DNA from: CAYRUD01 sp964427425
GTDB taxonomy: Bacteria; Chlamydiota; Chlamydiia; Chlamydiales; FEN-1388
Direction of reading: 5' to 3'
Length of the DNA stretch: 64,000 nucleotides
NCBI GenBank assembly: GCA_964427425.1
Contig: CAYRUD010000014.1
Location: 124,001 to 188,000, forward strand
Both the position numbers and the translations under genes were made by a program. The notes beneath the pieces are model-generated. The model did not search any database. It saw only the letters and a list, made by a program, of their open reading frames with translations, and was not told the DNA's origin. Positions 1 to 9,512 of the stretch are shown piece by piece. The first letter of the stretch is position 1; every line of letters starts with the position of its first letter.

Positions 1-1
1 T

Positions 2-415
2 CTTGCAGTTCAGAATGTCATCGTGGACATGCTTCAGCCATTTGACCAGCTTGAAATGGCGCTTCATCACGCGGATAAAGCCGCTCCAGAAGTCAAGGCT
101 TGGGCAATGGGCTTTCAGATGATCTTAGAGCATTTCCGCCAAGTCTTCTCAACACATGGCGTGAGCTCATTTACAAGTGTTGGAATGCTTTTTGACCCCC
201 ATCTTCATGAGGCAATCGAAACTGAAGAGAAATCTGATGTCCAGGAAGGAACCATTCTTCAAGAGTTCCAGAAGGGATATCGAATGGGTGGCAAGACAAT
301 TCGTCCTGCTAAAGTAAAGGTTGCAACGCAGCCGAAGTCTGCCGAAGAAGCTTTAGAGGAAAATGAACAGCCGCAAGAGAATGCGCCTCAATCCTCGCAA
401 GATAGAGAAGAGTAG
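2..415 (+). CDS. grpE: GrpE, nucleotide exchange factor (3' part, cut by window start)
   Basis: This is the C-terminal part of GrpE, the dimeric factor that releases ADP from DnaK. The open frame runs in from the window edge (codons from base 2), so the N-terminal coiled coil lies outside. What is visible is the end of the long helix, with a DMLQPFDQLEMAL segment as in the GrpE four-helix bundle, and the beta-wing domain (SVGMLFDPHLHEAI, then an EGTILQEFQKGY segment), which is the most conserved part of the family. About 25 polar residues rich in E, Q and S follow, a longer tail than usual. dnaK starts 84 bases downstream on the same strand, the usual chlamydial hrcA-grpE-dnaK heat-shock arrangement; hrcA and any CIRCE operator would lie upstream and cannot be seen. 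Confidence 0.93.
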   Translation, partial: LAVQNVIVDMLQPFDQLEMALHHADKAAPEVKAWAMGFQMILEHFRQVFSTHGVSSFTSVGMLFDPHLHEAIETEEKSDVQEGTILQEFQKGYRMGGKTIRPAKVKVATQPKSAEEALEENEQPQENAPQSSQDREE

Positions 416-499
416 AAGATCTCGTTTGGAATGCAGCACTGTCGAGAGATCTTGCTTTGATTTAATATTTATTACACTGAGAGACAGGAGAGAGTTCTT

Positions 500-2422
500 A
501 TGTCCCAAAAGAAAGAGAGAATTATCGGTATCGACTTAGGTACCACAAACTCATGCGTCGCTGTCATGGAAGGTGGAAAGCCTGTTGTTATTGCTTCCGC
601 AGAAGGCGTGAGAACAACCCCTTCCGTAGTCGCTTTTAAAGGCCCAGAAAGATTAGTTGGTATTCCTGCTAAGCGACAAGCAGTCACAAATGCTGAAAAT
701 ACCATTTACTCTTCGAAGCGATTCATCGGACGTAAATACTCCGAAGTACGAGAAGAGATCAAAATTGTGCCTTATAAAGTCGTTGAAGGCTCAAGCGGTA
801 ACGCAGTTTTCAATGTTCAAGGAAAGATGATGACTCCAGAAGAGATCGGAGCTCATATTTTGACAAAGATGAAAGAAACTGCGGAAGCATATCTCGGTGA
901 AACAGTAACTGAAGCTGTGATCACAGTTCCTGCATACTTTAATGACGCGCAAAGACAATCGACAAAAGACGCAGGCCGAATCGCCGGCTTGAATGTTCGC
1001 CGTATTATTCCTGAGCCTACAGCTGCAGCTCTGGCTTATGGCCTTGATAAGCAAAAGACCACAAAGAAGATCGCGGTATTTGACTTAGGCGGTGGTACGT
1101 TCGATATTTCCGTTCTCGAGATCGGCGACGGCGTCATCGAAGTTCTTTCGACAAACGGTGACACACACTTAGGTGGCGACGACTTTGACAATGCTATCTT
1201 GAACTGGATGATCGAGGCGTTCCAACAAGAGCAAGGTATCGATCTTAGAAACGATAAGATGGCGCTTCAAAGACTTCGCGACGCAGCGGAAAAAGCGAAG
1301 ATTGAGCTTTCTGGAACAATGTCCACAGAGATCAATCAGCCATTCATCACAATGGATGCGTCGGGCCCTAAGCACTTGGCTTTGACTCTGACACGAGCAA
1401 AATTAGAAAGCTTGGTCGAGCATCTCATCAATAGAACAAAAGAGCCTTGCTTGAAGGCGATGAAAGACGCTGGCCTTTCCCGAGATGAGATCGCAGAAGT
1501 TATCTTGGTCGGTGGTATGTCCCGTATGCCAGCCGTTCAAAAGATCGTAAAAGATATCTTCGGCAAAGAGCCAAACAAGAGCGTCAACCCAGACGAAGCT
1601 GTCGCTGTCGGCGCTGCGATCCAAGGCGGCGTTCTCGCAGGTGAAGTCAAAGACATTCTTCTCCTCGATGTCACACCGCTTACATTCGGTATCGAGACAT
1701 TGGGCGGAGTTATGACTCCAATTATCGAGCGTAACACAACAATCCCAGCTCAGAAGAAGCAGGTCTTCTCAACCGCCGCTGACAATCAGCCAGCTGTTAC
1801 AATCCGTGTCCTTCAGGGTGAAAGACCAATGGCGAACGATAATAGAGAGATCGGTCGCTTTGACTTGACTGAGATTCCACCTGCTCCTCGTGGAACACCT
1901 CAGATTGAAGTGACATTCGATATCGATGCGGATGGTATTCTTCACGTATCGGCAAAAGATCTTTCCTCTGGAAAAGAGCAGAAGATTAAGATCCAAGCGA
2001 CATCAGGTCTTGATGAGAGCGAAATTCAGCGAATGATCAAAGACGCTGAGCTTCATAAAGCGGAAGACCAGAAGAAGAAAGAAATCATCGATGTGAAGAA
2101 TGAAGCAGACGCTATTGTCTTTAGAGCTGAGAAAGCTTTAAAAGACTACAAAGATCAGATCCCTCAAGAGATCGCATCCGATGTCTCTTCACGAGTTGAT
2201 GCTTTGAAGAAAGCTATTGAGAGCGGCGATATAGAGAAAATCAAGAACGCGAAGAGCGAGCTTGAGTCTCATATGCAGAAGATCGGTGAAGCGATGGCAA
2301 AAGCTCATGGCGCTCAAGCTCCACATGATGCTGCATCTCATGAATCGGCAAGCAGCTCCTCATCGAAGAAATCAGACAAGATCGAAGACGCTGAAGTCAT
2401 CATCGATGATGAGGATAAATAA
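500..2422 (+). CDS. dnaK: DnaK (Hsp70) molecular chaperone
   Basis: Full-length cytosolic Hsp70 of 640 residues, the normal size. The nucleotide-binding domain occupies roughly residues 1-385, with phosphate-1 motif IGIDLGTTNSCVAV at the N-terminus, the phosphate-2 segment FDLGGGTFDISVLEIG and the adenosine segment VILVGGMSRMPAVQ. The interdomain linker is the hydrophobic DILLLDVTP stretch, followed by the beta-sandwich peptide-binding domain and the helical lid. The tail is serine- and acid-rich and ends in a DDEDK-type sequence. ATG 500 is preceded by AGGAG at 486-490. It works with GrpE (just upstream) and an unseen DnaJ in folding and disaggregation. A strong intrinsic terminator follows, so it is the last gene of its operon. 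Confidence 0.98.
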   Translation: MSQKKERIIGIDLGTTNSCVAVMEGGKPVVIASAEGVRTTPSVVAFKGPERLVGIPAKRQAVTNAENTIYSSKRFIGRKYSEVREEIKIVPYKVVEGSSGNAVFNVQGKMMTPEEIGAHILTKMKETAEAYLGETVTEAVITVPAYFNDAQRQSTKDAGRIAGLNVRRIIPEPTAAALAYGLDKQKTTKKIAVFDLGGGTFDISVLEIGDGVIEVLSTNGDTHLGGDDFDNAILNWMIEAFQQEQGIDLRNDKMALQRLRDAAEKAKIELSGTMSTEINQPFITMDASGPKHLALTLTRAKLESLVEHLINRTKEPCLKAMKDAGLSRDEIAEVILVGGMSRMPAVQKIVKDIFGKEPNKSVNPDEAVAVGAAIQGGVLAGEVKDILLLDVTPLTFGIETLGGVMTPIIERNTTIPAQKKQVFSTAADNQPAVTIRVLQGERPMANDNREIGRFDLTEIPPAPRGTPQIEVTFDIDADGILHVSAKDLSSGKEQKIKIQATSGLDESEIQRMIKDAELHKAEDQKKKEIIDVKNEADAIVFRAEKALKDYKDQIPQEIASDVSSRVDALKKAIESGDIEKIKNAKSELESHMQKIGEAMAKAHGAQAPHDAASHESASSSSSKKSDKIEDAEVIIDDEDK

Positions 2423-2454
2423 GCTTAAAGCTTAAAAAGCCTTTTATCTAAAAG

Positions 2455-2512
2455 AAGCCCCTTAGGTAGCCTCTCTTCAAAAAGAAAGCTCCCAAGGGGC
2501 TTTCTCTTTTTT
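2455..2512 (+). terminator. Intrinsic terminator of the grpE-dnaK operon
   Basis: Perfect 9-bp inverted repeat AAGCCCCTT (2455-2463) and AAGGGGCTT (2494-2502), followed directly by a U-rich stretch (TTCTCTTTTTTCT). It lies about 30 bases after the dnaK stop codon. Confidence 0.85.
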
Positions 2513-2669
2513 CTCATGTAACCCATTCCGCACCTGTTGTTTATTAAAACATTAGGTGCCATTTTTTTAGCGTCTTTGCGTTAAAAAAACCTTTTTGTTT
2601 TTAGCTCTGTATGCTAGCTTTTCGCCCTTTTGATTCAGGCTATAGCTTAGAATAGAGGAGATAGTGTTT

Positions 2670-3089
2670 ATGAAAGTTGTATTAGGTTTTTTAACTGCTC
2701 TGATGAGTCTAACTGCTTTTGCTTACGGCTGTGAGAAGTCTAATAGAGTCGAGAAGATGTATGTGACATAAGACGCTGTTTGCATCAAAGATAAAGGGAT
2801 ATTCGTGAGATTGGCAGATGGCACTGAATTTCAAGTGAAAAATCTTCGATCTGATCAAAAAGGTATATTTGTTTTGAAGAATGATATACACTCTCTTAAA
2901 AAAGAGTATCTGAGATACTATTGCAAGGACTGCAACCTAAGTTTTGAAGAAGAGATTGATTTTTACCGTCATGTCTTATACGTCCATCGTTATGTCAGCA
3001 GCAAGCGCGATAAACGCGAAAAGCGTGCGCTTTCTTGCATGTCTTGCTCTCCTCATCTCACTCCCATTATTCAGCATTCAGAACGATAG
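2670..3089 (+). pseudogene. Small exported protein with C2H2 zinc-finger-like motif, interrupted by in-frame TAA
   Basis: The reading frame starts at ATG 2670 behind GAGGAG (2656-2661) and encodes a signal-peptide-like N-terminus (MKVVLGFLTALMSLTAFAYG, then a cysteine). After 33 codons it hits TAA at 2769-2771. The same frame then stays open to 3089 for over 100 codons. The downstream part contains a Cys-x2-Cys-x12-His-x4-His pattern, the exact spacing of a classical C2H2 zinc finger (cysteines near 2923 and 2932, histidines near 2971 and 2986). I read this as one gene with a nonsense mutation; a GTG at 2805 could restart translation without the signal peptide. The last ~40 codons overlap the start of the next gene in another frame, so the original C-terminus is uncertain. 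I do not recognise the family. Confidence 0.5.
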
Positions 3090-3909
3090 AGAAGTGGATT
3101 GCGCTTATAGGCTTATGTTCGCCGACGAGTTGGGATATGCCTTGATTGGCGAAAAGCCTATTTCGCACGATTATGTACAAGATAGTTATTTGAGAATACA
3201 TCCTCATGTATGTGAGAGATTTATTACATCTCTCAAGGAGATGTTTAAAGACTCAAACAAGTACATTCTTAAAGTCTTTGAGTTTACATATCCTGACAAT
3301 AGAAAGAGCTATGAGATTGAGCTGATTCATAAGCCAGCTTTGAAAAAGCTTATATCCAAAAATGCTCTTGTGAGAAAATTTATTAGGAACAATTTTACTC
3401 GCACAGATGTATTCTATAAAAAGATAGAAAATCCAAACTCATCGATATTTCAAATCCTCAGAAACGAGTATATCGCCGGCATCTTTTTCGGATATGGAGA
3501 GGAAAATGCAAGGCACTACTGCAGGAAATGTGAACTTGGTCACTACCTTAAAAAACGCCCATATGTCCTTTTATATGGTCTTTATATCAGTCGATTTAAT
3601 CTCCTGATTCGGCCGGATTTTCCGGGAAAGATATTTTATCCTTACGAGGAATGGGAGCCAGATGTAAGCCCTGGATTCAACTCTCTTGAGGAAGAATGGG
3701 AGTATATAAAATCGGTTAATGTAGATATAGCCAGCTCAAGCGACGCAAAACCTCCTTATTTTATCAATTTTCCGATATATATAGCGTGTAAGGGGCCTCA
3801 ATCAGAAGCGGTTCATACAAGGTTTCTCAGAGCAAGAGAAAAGCTTGCGAGAATGTTCAACGGCAAATCGTATCAGCAAGCTGTAGAGGATCAGGTGAGA
3901 CAAAAATAG
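2971..3909 (+). CDS. Hypothetical exported or membrane-anchored protein
   Basis: I do not recognise this protein. From ATG 2971 it is 312 residues; TTG 2944 and ATG 2992 in the same frame are alternative starts, and none has a convincing Shine-Dalgarno sequence. A hydrophobic stretch (FLACLALLISLPLFS) near residues 20-35 looks like a signal peptide or N-terminal anchor. The rest is a soluble mixed region rich in Y, F, K and R, with a Cys-x2-Cys pair (HYCRKCELGHY) in the middle and an aromatic PYEEW-type segment. Its 5' end overlaps the broken C2H2-finger gene by about 120 bases, so the two may have been a pair of exported proteins. The 257 bases downstream to smc hold only a short inverted repeat (TTATCCA at 3974, TGGATAA at 3990). 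Confidence 0.6.
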   Translation: MSYTSIVMSAASAINAKSVRFLACLALLISLPLFSIQNDREVDCAYRLMFADELGYALIGEKPISHDYVQDSYLRIHPHVCERFITSLKEMFKDSNKYILKVFEFTYPDNRKSYEIELIHKPALKKLISKNALVRKFIRNNFTRTDVFYKKIENPNSSIFQILRNEYIAGIFFGYGEENARHYCRKCELGHYLKKRPYVLLYGLYISRFNLLIRPDFPGKIFYPYEEWEPDVSPGFNSLEEEWEYIKSVNVDIASSSDAKPPYFINFPIYIACKGPQSEAVHTRFLRAREKLARMFNGKSYQQAVEDQVRQK

Positions 3910-4166
3910 CTAAGGCTCACTTCTCTATCTCTTTTCTATATTCCAAATAAGTAGTCTAGTTGATATGTCCCATTTATCCAGAATTTATTTGGATAATAGG
4001 TAATTCTCGTTAAAGTAGGCATGTACATAAGATTTCAAAAGCACGTGCTCAGAGAAGTGTGTCAAAGCGACTTTATCTTCTGTTTCTTTATGCACGTCTT
4101 TTTTATGATCGCTATTTCATGATTACTTAAAAGCTTTAAAGTACACATCGAAGAGGCTTATTCAAC

Positions 4167-7100
4167 GTGCGTGTCGTATCTATTTCTCTTTACGGATTCA
4201 AGTCATTTGCTGAGAAGACAATTATCAATGTCTCAAGTGATCTGAACGCAATCGTCGGTCCCAACGGATGCGGAAAGTCGAATGTCGTTGAGGCTGTTTT
4301 GTGGGTATTAGGTGAGCAGTCGGCAAAGCAACTTCGCGGAGCGAAGATGGATGATGTCATCTTCTCTGGATCAAAGGGAAGGCGTCCTGCCCAATTTGCT
4401 GAAGTGACGATCACGTTTGATAACAGAGATCATTATCTTCCTATTGAATATGAAGAAGTCTCCGTGAGTCGAAAGCTCTTCCGAACAGGTGAGTCAGAGT
4501 ATAGTATCAACAGGATTCCTGTCCGCTTACGAGATATTCAAGAGCTCTTTAGCTCTAGTGGCTTAAGCCGACAGTCGTTTGCGATTATCGGGCAAGGAAA
4601 AGTCGATGAGTTCATTCGTCAGTCGCCACAAGAGCGTCGGCAAATGATCGATGAGGTCTCAGGAGTTGCGAAATTCTTCCAAAAGAGAAAAGAGGCCGCC
4701 AAGAAGCTCGAAGCGTCCCAGTTGAATGTAGACCGCGTCACAGATCTTGTCAGAGAGATTGAAGGACAAGCTGAGAAACTGCAAACACAGGTCAATGCGG
4801 CCAAGGTATGGAGCGATAAAAAAGAATACCTTGATCAATTAGAGCTTAAGAGAAGAGCCGCTCAAAATGAGAAACTTCAGCGAGAATTTCATTCCATAGA
4901 TGCTCAATATAACGAGCTGCAAGAAGAACATCGGGTACTGCAAGAGCAATTTGCAGAGCGTGAGAAGATACGATCAGTTCAAGCTGAAGCTGTAAAAGTA
5001 TTAGAGAATGCGCTTCAAAGAGTCCAAGAAAAGCAGCACAAAGCTGAAGTGACTAAAACCTTGTATGAAGGTGAAAAGAAACGAGTCGACGGGGCTATTG
5101 AAAGAGTCTTGCTCCGAGAAAAGGAGATTGAGGTATATTCCAAGAGCTCTATAGAGAAAAGAGAGGAGCGCAAGAAAGAGACTTCCTCAACAGATGAAAA
5201 ACTGAAAGAGGTGGAAAGTGAGAAAAAGGCACTTCAAGAAAAGATCACTTCTACGGAAAAAGTAAATTCTTCGGTCTATTCAGATATCGAAAAACTCTCG
5301 AAGAAGCTCGAGGAGGCGCGATTATCCGGGTCCGAGCTTCAAACCAAAGTCAATTCGCTGAGTATTGAGGAAAAGTTTCTTATCAAGCGCAAGCAAGAAA
5401 AAGAAAGCCTTTTCATACAGGCTAAAAAAACACTACAGGCCACAGAAGAGCAGTTGAAGAAGCTTCAGAATGATGATCGTTCTCAGAGAAAAGATGAGAT
5501 AGAATCATTAAAGAAAGACATTGAAGAGAAAAAGAAGAAGATTGCTGATGTCACTGCAGCTCTCCATACTCGAGAGGCTGCTGTAAAAGAAAAAGAACAA
5601 GAGATCATACGCTTGTCATCGGGCTATGAGACGGTCCGAGCGCGAAAAGAAGCGTTAGTCAATATGAGGGACAACTTTGTTGGCGCTCATGAAGATATCC
5701 GTAAGTTCTTCCAAAAAATTGGAGTTAAAAAGGCTTCCTCGGCCTCTTCAAAAGAGACGTCCTTTCAATTTCCTCTTTGCCTTCTTTCTGATTTTCTCCA
5801 CTCCGAGCTTTCAAATCAGCCAGTGTCTATTCTGTCCTTCTTCGATTCTCTGTACAGCACAACGCTTGTCGTGAACCGATTTGAGGAGAGTGAAGCCCTC
5901 TTCAAGTTAGCTGAAAAAGAATCTGTTCGCGGGCTTTCTTGCATAGTATTAGAAGCTTATTCTTCAAAAGAAGGGACTGCGTCTTCGAAAAAGAAGAGCT
6001 CTTCAGATACATGGCTTATGAGTCCTAAAGAGCTTCTCTCATCATTGCTCAACCGAATTTCCATAAAATCAGAAGAAAAGGGTGATAAGGCTCAAGAGCT
6101 TTATCAAAGCGTTTCATTAAAGGATAAATCGCTGCCTCTTCTCCATTCGAAGTGGTTTATCGATCATCTCTTCGTACTTCGACTTTCTCCTCAGCATGAG
6201 AATGCGATGAAAGGGAATACTTCTATTGGAAGATTCACAGGGGAAAAGGAGATTCTTCTCTTACAAGAAGAGATGGAAAAACAAAAAGTCTCTCTTCAAT
6301 CTTTACGAGAAACAGTAGAAGCTTCCAAAAAAGAGGTTCAACAGCTCATTCAAGAGAGGGCCTCTTTAAATGAAGCGATGCGTAAACTCGATATGAATCT
6401 TGTTCACGCGAATTTCCAGCTCACTCAGATTGAGCAGAAGAAAAAAGAGCTCGACATACTTGTCAAAGAAAAGACAACACATGCTCAGTCTTTAGAAAAA
6501 GAGATCCAAGAGAGCGACGAGCGCCTCAAGAGCCTCCTCGTTGAGAAAAATCGCTTTGAGAAAGATTTCACCGAATTTCAGAATCGATTGAAGGGAATTG
6601 AAAAAGAAATTCAGACTAAAAAAGATGAAGCGCGCTCAAGAGGCTCTGAGCTCCATTCATTGCGATCAGCACTCAACACAAAGCTTGAGCGTATTCAAGA
6701 GCTTGAAAAGCACAAGCTTCGCTTGCAGGCGCTCGAGGAGGAAAGGGCGGTCACTGAAGAGAGAATGAGAGCGGAGCTCAGCGCCCTCTCCCACGAGAAG
6801 CAGTCTCTTGTAAAAGATAGAGAAGGCGCTGTTCGAGAGCTTGAGGAGTCGCTTCAAGTGCTTCAATCATTTGTAAAAGAAGCTCAGTCGATCAAAAATG
6901 AGCTCGAAGAGCGTAAGAAAGAGCTTTCCGAAACTCTCAAAGAGTATCAAGGGATAGATAAGAAGAAGCAGTCCTTAGAGGGAAAGCTGAAGAATACTCT
7001 TGAGGAGCGTTCGAAGAAGCAAGCCCATGTTGATATTGGACAAGAAGAATTTCAAACTTTTGTCCAAGAATACCTTGCTCATTCGGCCTCTGAGGAAAGA

Positions 7101-7862
7101 GATAACTTCCTAAAATCCTTCTCAGAAGAAATCAAAGAGTGGGATGATAGCCGTATCCAATCCGTGCTCACAAGCAGTATGAAAGAGATTCAATCGCTGA
7201 AAGATTGGCTCGAAAATCATAAGAGCATCAACTTTCATGCTGAAGCTGAATTTGTTGAGACGAATGAAAGGCTTCAAGGGCTTAAGGCAGAGCTTCACGA
7301 CCTTGAGACAACGAAACAATCAATCATTGATCTTATTGATGAGCTTGAGACAAAGAGCCGTCTAGAGTTTATGGCAGCTTATGAGTCTATCCGCGCTCGC
7401 TTTAAAGAGAACTTTCATACTCTCTTCGATGGTGGAGAAGCAGACCTTATTCTCATCGGTGCTGAATCGATCATGGATGCGGGGATAGAGTTGAAAGCAT
7501 CCCCTCCTGGAAAAGAGATGAGATCCTTGCATCTTCTCTCAGGTGGTGAGCGATGTCTTACAGCGTTGGCGCTTCTTTTCTCTCTCTTCCAGGTGAAGAA
7601 AGCGCCGCTATGTCTTCTTGATGAGGTTGACGCGCCTCTTGATGAGGCAAATGTAGGCCGATTCAATCGACTCTTACAGCAATCGATTGGAGCTACGCAA
7701 TTTATATTGGTGACACATAATAAGAGAACGATGGCCTCCAGCTCGAAGCTAATTGGCGTCTCTATGCGAGAAAAGGGAGTTTCGTGTGTCTTGAGTGTTC
7801 AACTCTCACAAAGCGAGAAAGAAAGAGATGTTCCAAAGCCTCAGGAGGTGTCTCTCTCATAA
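4167..7862 (+). CDS. smc: SMC, chromosome condensation ATPase
   Basis: Structural maintenance of chromosomes protein of 1231 residues, a usual length. The N-terminal half of the ATPase head has Walker A GPNGCGKSN at about residues 31-39. Two long coiled-coil arms rich in E, K and Q flank a middle domain at about 495-700. The C-terminal head carries the ABC signature LSGGER at about 1124-1129, Walker B CLLDEVD at about 1149-1155 and the H-loop VTHNK. With ScpA and ScpB (not in this window) it would organise and segregate the chromosome. Start is GTG 4167, with a purine-rich GAAGAGG about 10 bases upstream. The middle (hinge) region lacks an obvious glycine-rich dimerisation motif and includes a serine/lysine-rich insertion, so it is divergent. 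It is convergent with alanine dehydrogenase. Confidence 0.95.
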   Translation: MRVVSISLYGFKSFAEKTIINVSSDLNAIVGPNGCGKSNVVEAVLWVLGEQSAKQLRGAKMDDVIFSGSKGRRPAQFAEVTITFDNRDHYLPIEYEEVSVSRKLFRTGESEYSINRIPVRLRDIQELFSSSGLSRQSFAIIGQGKVDEFIRQSPQERRQMIDEVSGVAKFFQKRKEAAKKLEASQLNVDRVTDLVREIEGQAEKLQTQVNAAKVWSDKKEYLDQLELKRRAAQNEKLQREFHSIDAQYNELQEEHRVLQEQFAEREKIRSVQAEAVKVLENALQRVQEKQHKAEVTKTLYEGEKKRVDGAIERVLLREKEIEVYSKSSIEKREERKKETSSTDEKLKEVESEKKALQEKITSTEKVNSSVYSDIEKLSKKLEEARLSGSELQTKVNSLSIEEKFLIKRKQEKESLFIQAKKTLQATEEQLKKLQNDDRSQRKDEIESLKKDIEEKKKKIADVTAALHTREAAVKEKEQEIIRLSSGYETVRARKEALVNMRDNFVGAHEDIRKFFQKIGVKKASSASSKETSFQFPLCLLSDFLHSELSNQPVSILSFFDSLYSTTLVVNRFEESEALFKLAEKESVRGLSCIVLEAYSSKEGTASSKKKSSSDTWLMSPKELLSSLLNRISIKSEEKGDKAQELYQSVSLKDKSLPLLHSKWFIDHLFVLRLSPQHENAMKGNTSIGRFTGEKEILLLQEEMEKQKVSLQSLRETVEASKKEVQQLIQERASLNEAMRKLDMNLVHANFQLTQIEQKKKELDILVKEKTTHAQSLEKEIQESDERLKSLLVEKNRFEKDFTEFQNRLKGIEKEIQTKKDEARSRGSELHSLRSALNTKLERIQELEKHKLRLQALEEERAVTEERMRAELSALSHEKQSLVKDREGAVRELEESLQVLQSFVKEAQSIKNELEERKKELSETLKEYQGIDKKKQSLEGKLKNTLEERSKKQAHVDIGQEEFQTFVQEYLAHSASEERDNFLKSFSEEIKEWDDSRIQSVLTSSMKEIQSLKDWLENHKSINFHAEAEFVETNERLQGLKAELHDLETTKQSIIDLIDELETKSRLEFMAAYESIRARFKENFHTLFDGGEADLILIGAESIMDAGIELKASPPGKEMRSLHLLSGGERCLTALALLFSLFQVKKAPLCLLDEVDAPLDEANVGRFNRLLQQSIGATQFILVTHNKRTMASSSKLIGVSMREKGVSCVLSVQLSQSEKERDVPKPQEVSLS

Positions 7863-7873
7863 GAGAGTAGGAA

Positions 7874-7908
7874 AAGCCCCCTCGTATGAGAAGAGGGGGC
7901 TTATATCT
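7874..7908. terminator. Bidirectional terminator between smc and ald
   Basis: Perfect 10-bp inverted repeat AAGCCCCCTC (7874-7883) and GAGGGGGCTT (7893-7902) with a 9-base loop, lying between the convergent smc and ald stop codons. The U-tract is weak in both directions. Confidence 0.75.
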
Positions 7909-7915
7909 TTAAGAA

Positions 7916-9040
7916 TTAAGAGAGCATCTCTTCAGGCGCGACGTACGTATAGCCTAAATCAGCTGCAACTTCGTGGTGTGTCACTCTTCCAAGGCAGACG
8001 TTCAAGCCTTTTCTAAATCCAGCATCATTTCTTAAGGCTTCTTTATAGCCCAAGTTTGCAAGCTTTAATGCGTAGGAGAGTGTCGCGTTCGTCAGAGCCT
8101 GTGTTGATGTGCGCGCGCATGCGCCCGGCATGTTTGGAACGCAGTAATGGATAATTCCATCAACTTCATATGTTGGCTCAGAGTGAGATGTTGTGCGTGA
8201 TGTCTCAAAGCATCCACCTTGGTCGATAGCAATGTCGACTAAGACAGATCCTGGAGCCATCTGCTGAATCATCTTACGAGTGACCAATTTTGGAGCGACT
8301 TTTCCTGGGATGAGGACTGCTCCAACAACGAGATCAGAATTTCTGACGGTATCTTCGATGTTTGCAGGGGTTGAGTACAAAGTCTTCAGACGAGGGCCCC
8401 ACATCGCATCAAGTGCGCGAAGGCGACTTAAATTATTGTCGATCACTGTCACATCTGCTCCAAAGCCTAACGCGATGCGTGCTGCTTCAGTTCCTGAGAC
8501 TCCACCACCGATAACTGCGACTTTCCCTGGTGTAACTCCTGGGACTCCACCGAGAAGTAATCCTTTTCCGCCATTTGCGATTTGAAGAGCTGTCGCTCCT
8601 ACCTGAATCGAGATTCTTCCTGCGATTTCGCTCATAGGTGTAAGAAGCGGCAGTCTTCCTTCGTGATCGGTGACTGTTTCATAGGCGATTCCGATAACAC
8701 CGCTCTCTACGAGAGCTTTTGTCTGCTCGGGATCTGGTGCTAAGTGAAGGTATGTAAAGAGAATCTGTCCTTCACGGAGAAGCTTATATTCGGAGGCTTG
8801 AGGCTCTTTCACCTTGATAATCATATCAGCTGAATAAGCTTCTTTAGCGCTCGATACAATTTTGGCGCCGCTTTCAATGTACATCTCATCACTATAGCCA
8901 ATCTTTGCTCCAGCGGACTTTTCGACAAGCACAGTATGGCCATGTTGGATCAGTGTCTTTACAAAACCGGGAGTTGCGCCGACTCGATATTCATGATTTT
9001 TGATCTCTTTTGGAATCCCGATGACAATTTTACGAGACAT
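7916..9040 (-). CDS. ald: Alanine dehydrogenase
   Basis: NAD-dependent L-alanine dehydrogenase, interconverting L-alanine and pyruvate plus ammonium in the cytosol. From ATG 9040 the protein is 374 residues and begins MSRKIVIGIPKEIKNHEYRV, the standard N-terminus; a TTG at 9073 would add 11 unlikely residues. The N-terminal substrate domain has the RVGATP segment, a KVKEPQ lysine and a YLHLAPD histidine at the expected catalytic places. The Rossmann segment reads VAVIGGGVSGTEAARIALG, followed by VTVID with the acidic residue that selects NAD over NADP. The C-terminal half contains the conserved VPNMPGA(C)ARTS segment. It stands alone, convergent with smc. It could let the bacterium use host alanine as a carbon and nitrogen source. 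Confidence 0.96.
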   Translation of the reverse strand: MSRKIVIGIPKEIKNHEYRVGATPGFVKTLIQHGHTVLVEKSAGAKIGYSDEMYIESGAKIVSSAKEAYSADMIIKVKEPQASEYKLLREGQILFTYLHLAPDPEQTKALVESGVIGIAYETVTDHEGRLPLLTPMSEIAGRISIQVGATALQIANGGKGLLLGGVPGVTPGKVAVIGGGVSGTEAARIALGFGADVTVIDNNLSRLRALDAMWGPRLKTLYSTPANIEDTVRNSDLVVGAVLIPGKVAPKLVTRKMIQQMAPGSVLVDIAIDQGGCFETSRTTSHSEPTYEVDGIIHYCVPNMPGACARTSTQALTNATLSYALKLANLGYKEALRNDAGFRKGLNVCLGRVTHHEVAADLGYTYVAPEEMLS

Positions 9041-9512
9041 ATTCTTCGTGGTCCCCTGAACTTTAATAACCAATCAACAATTCATTGAGATGCGATATGC
9101 TTACTCAATCTCTTTGCTGTAATGAAAAGCGCGTTTCAAGATGTCTTTTTCCTCACAGCCGCCAACTCTCATCAACTGATGAGCATCATGTTTAAAATTT
9201 GAATAGGGGAATTCTAGGAGCTTCAGGGGATTTTAGCCACGAGAAATAATTAATCTTTTGTTTACAAAGGGAAGCACTTGGGCGTCGATGTAATGATGCA
9301 AAAATTCGTTTTTCGTTTTTTGCTAAAAGCTTGGTAAAGTAAGGATTGCTGCTTGCATCTTTCTTGATGCTCAAGGTACTATTCATGATGAATATGTCAT
9401 TTGATACTATTTAATAATTATTTCTCCTTTATTCCTCTTTATTTTCCTCCTTTTTTGCGTTATCTCATTTTGAGTAGGTGAAGCTTTTGGTTCAGCCCCT
9501 AGTTTTCTACTG
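9041..9512. other. Divergent intergenic region between ald and a SNF2 helicase gene
   Basis: About 470 AT-rich bases between two genes transcribed away from each other, so it must hold both promoters. I see no convincing gene, RNA or terminator. Short frames here lack ribosome binding sites and recognisable content. Confidence 0.4.

Noticed and set aside
2769..2771. Possible recoding of TAA as a sense codon, suggested by two in-frame TAA interruptions
   Set aside because: dnaK ends at a TAA exactly where the family ends, so TAA is a normal stop here; nonsense mutation is simpler.
9192..9386. 64-codon minus-strand frame between ald and the SNF2 gene
   Set aside because: No ribosome binding site or recognisable protein features; probably chance.
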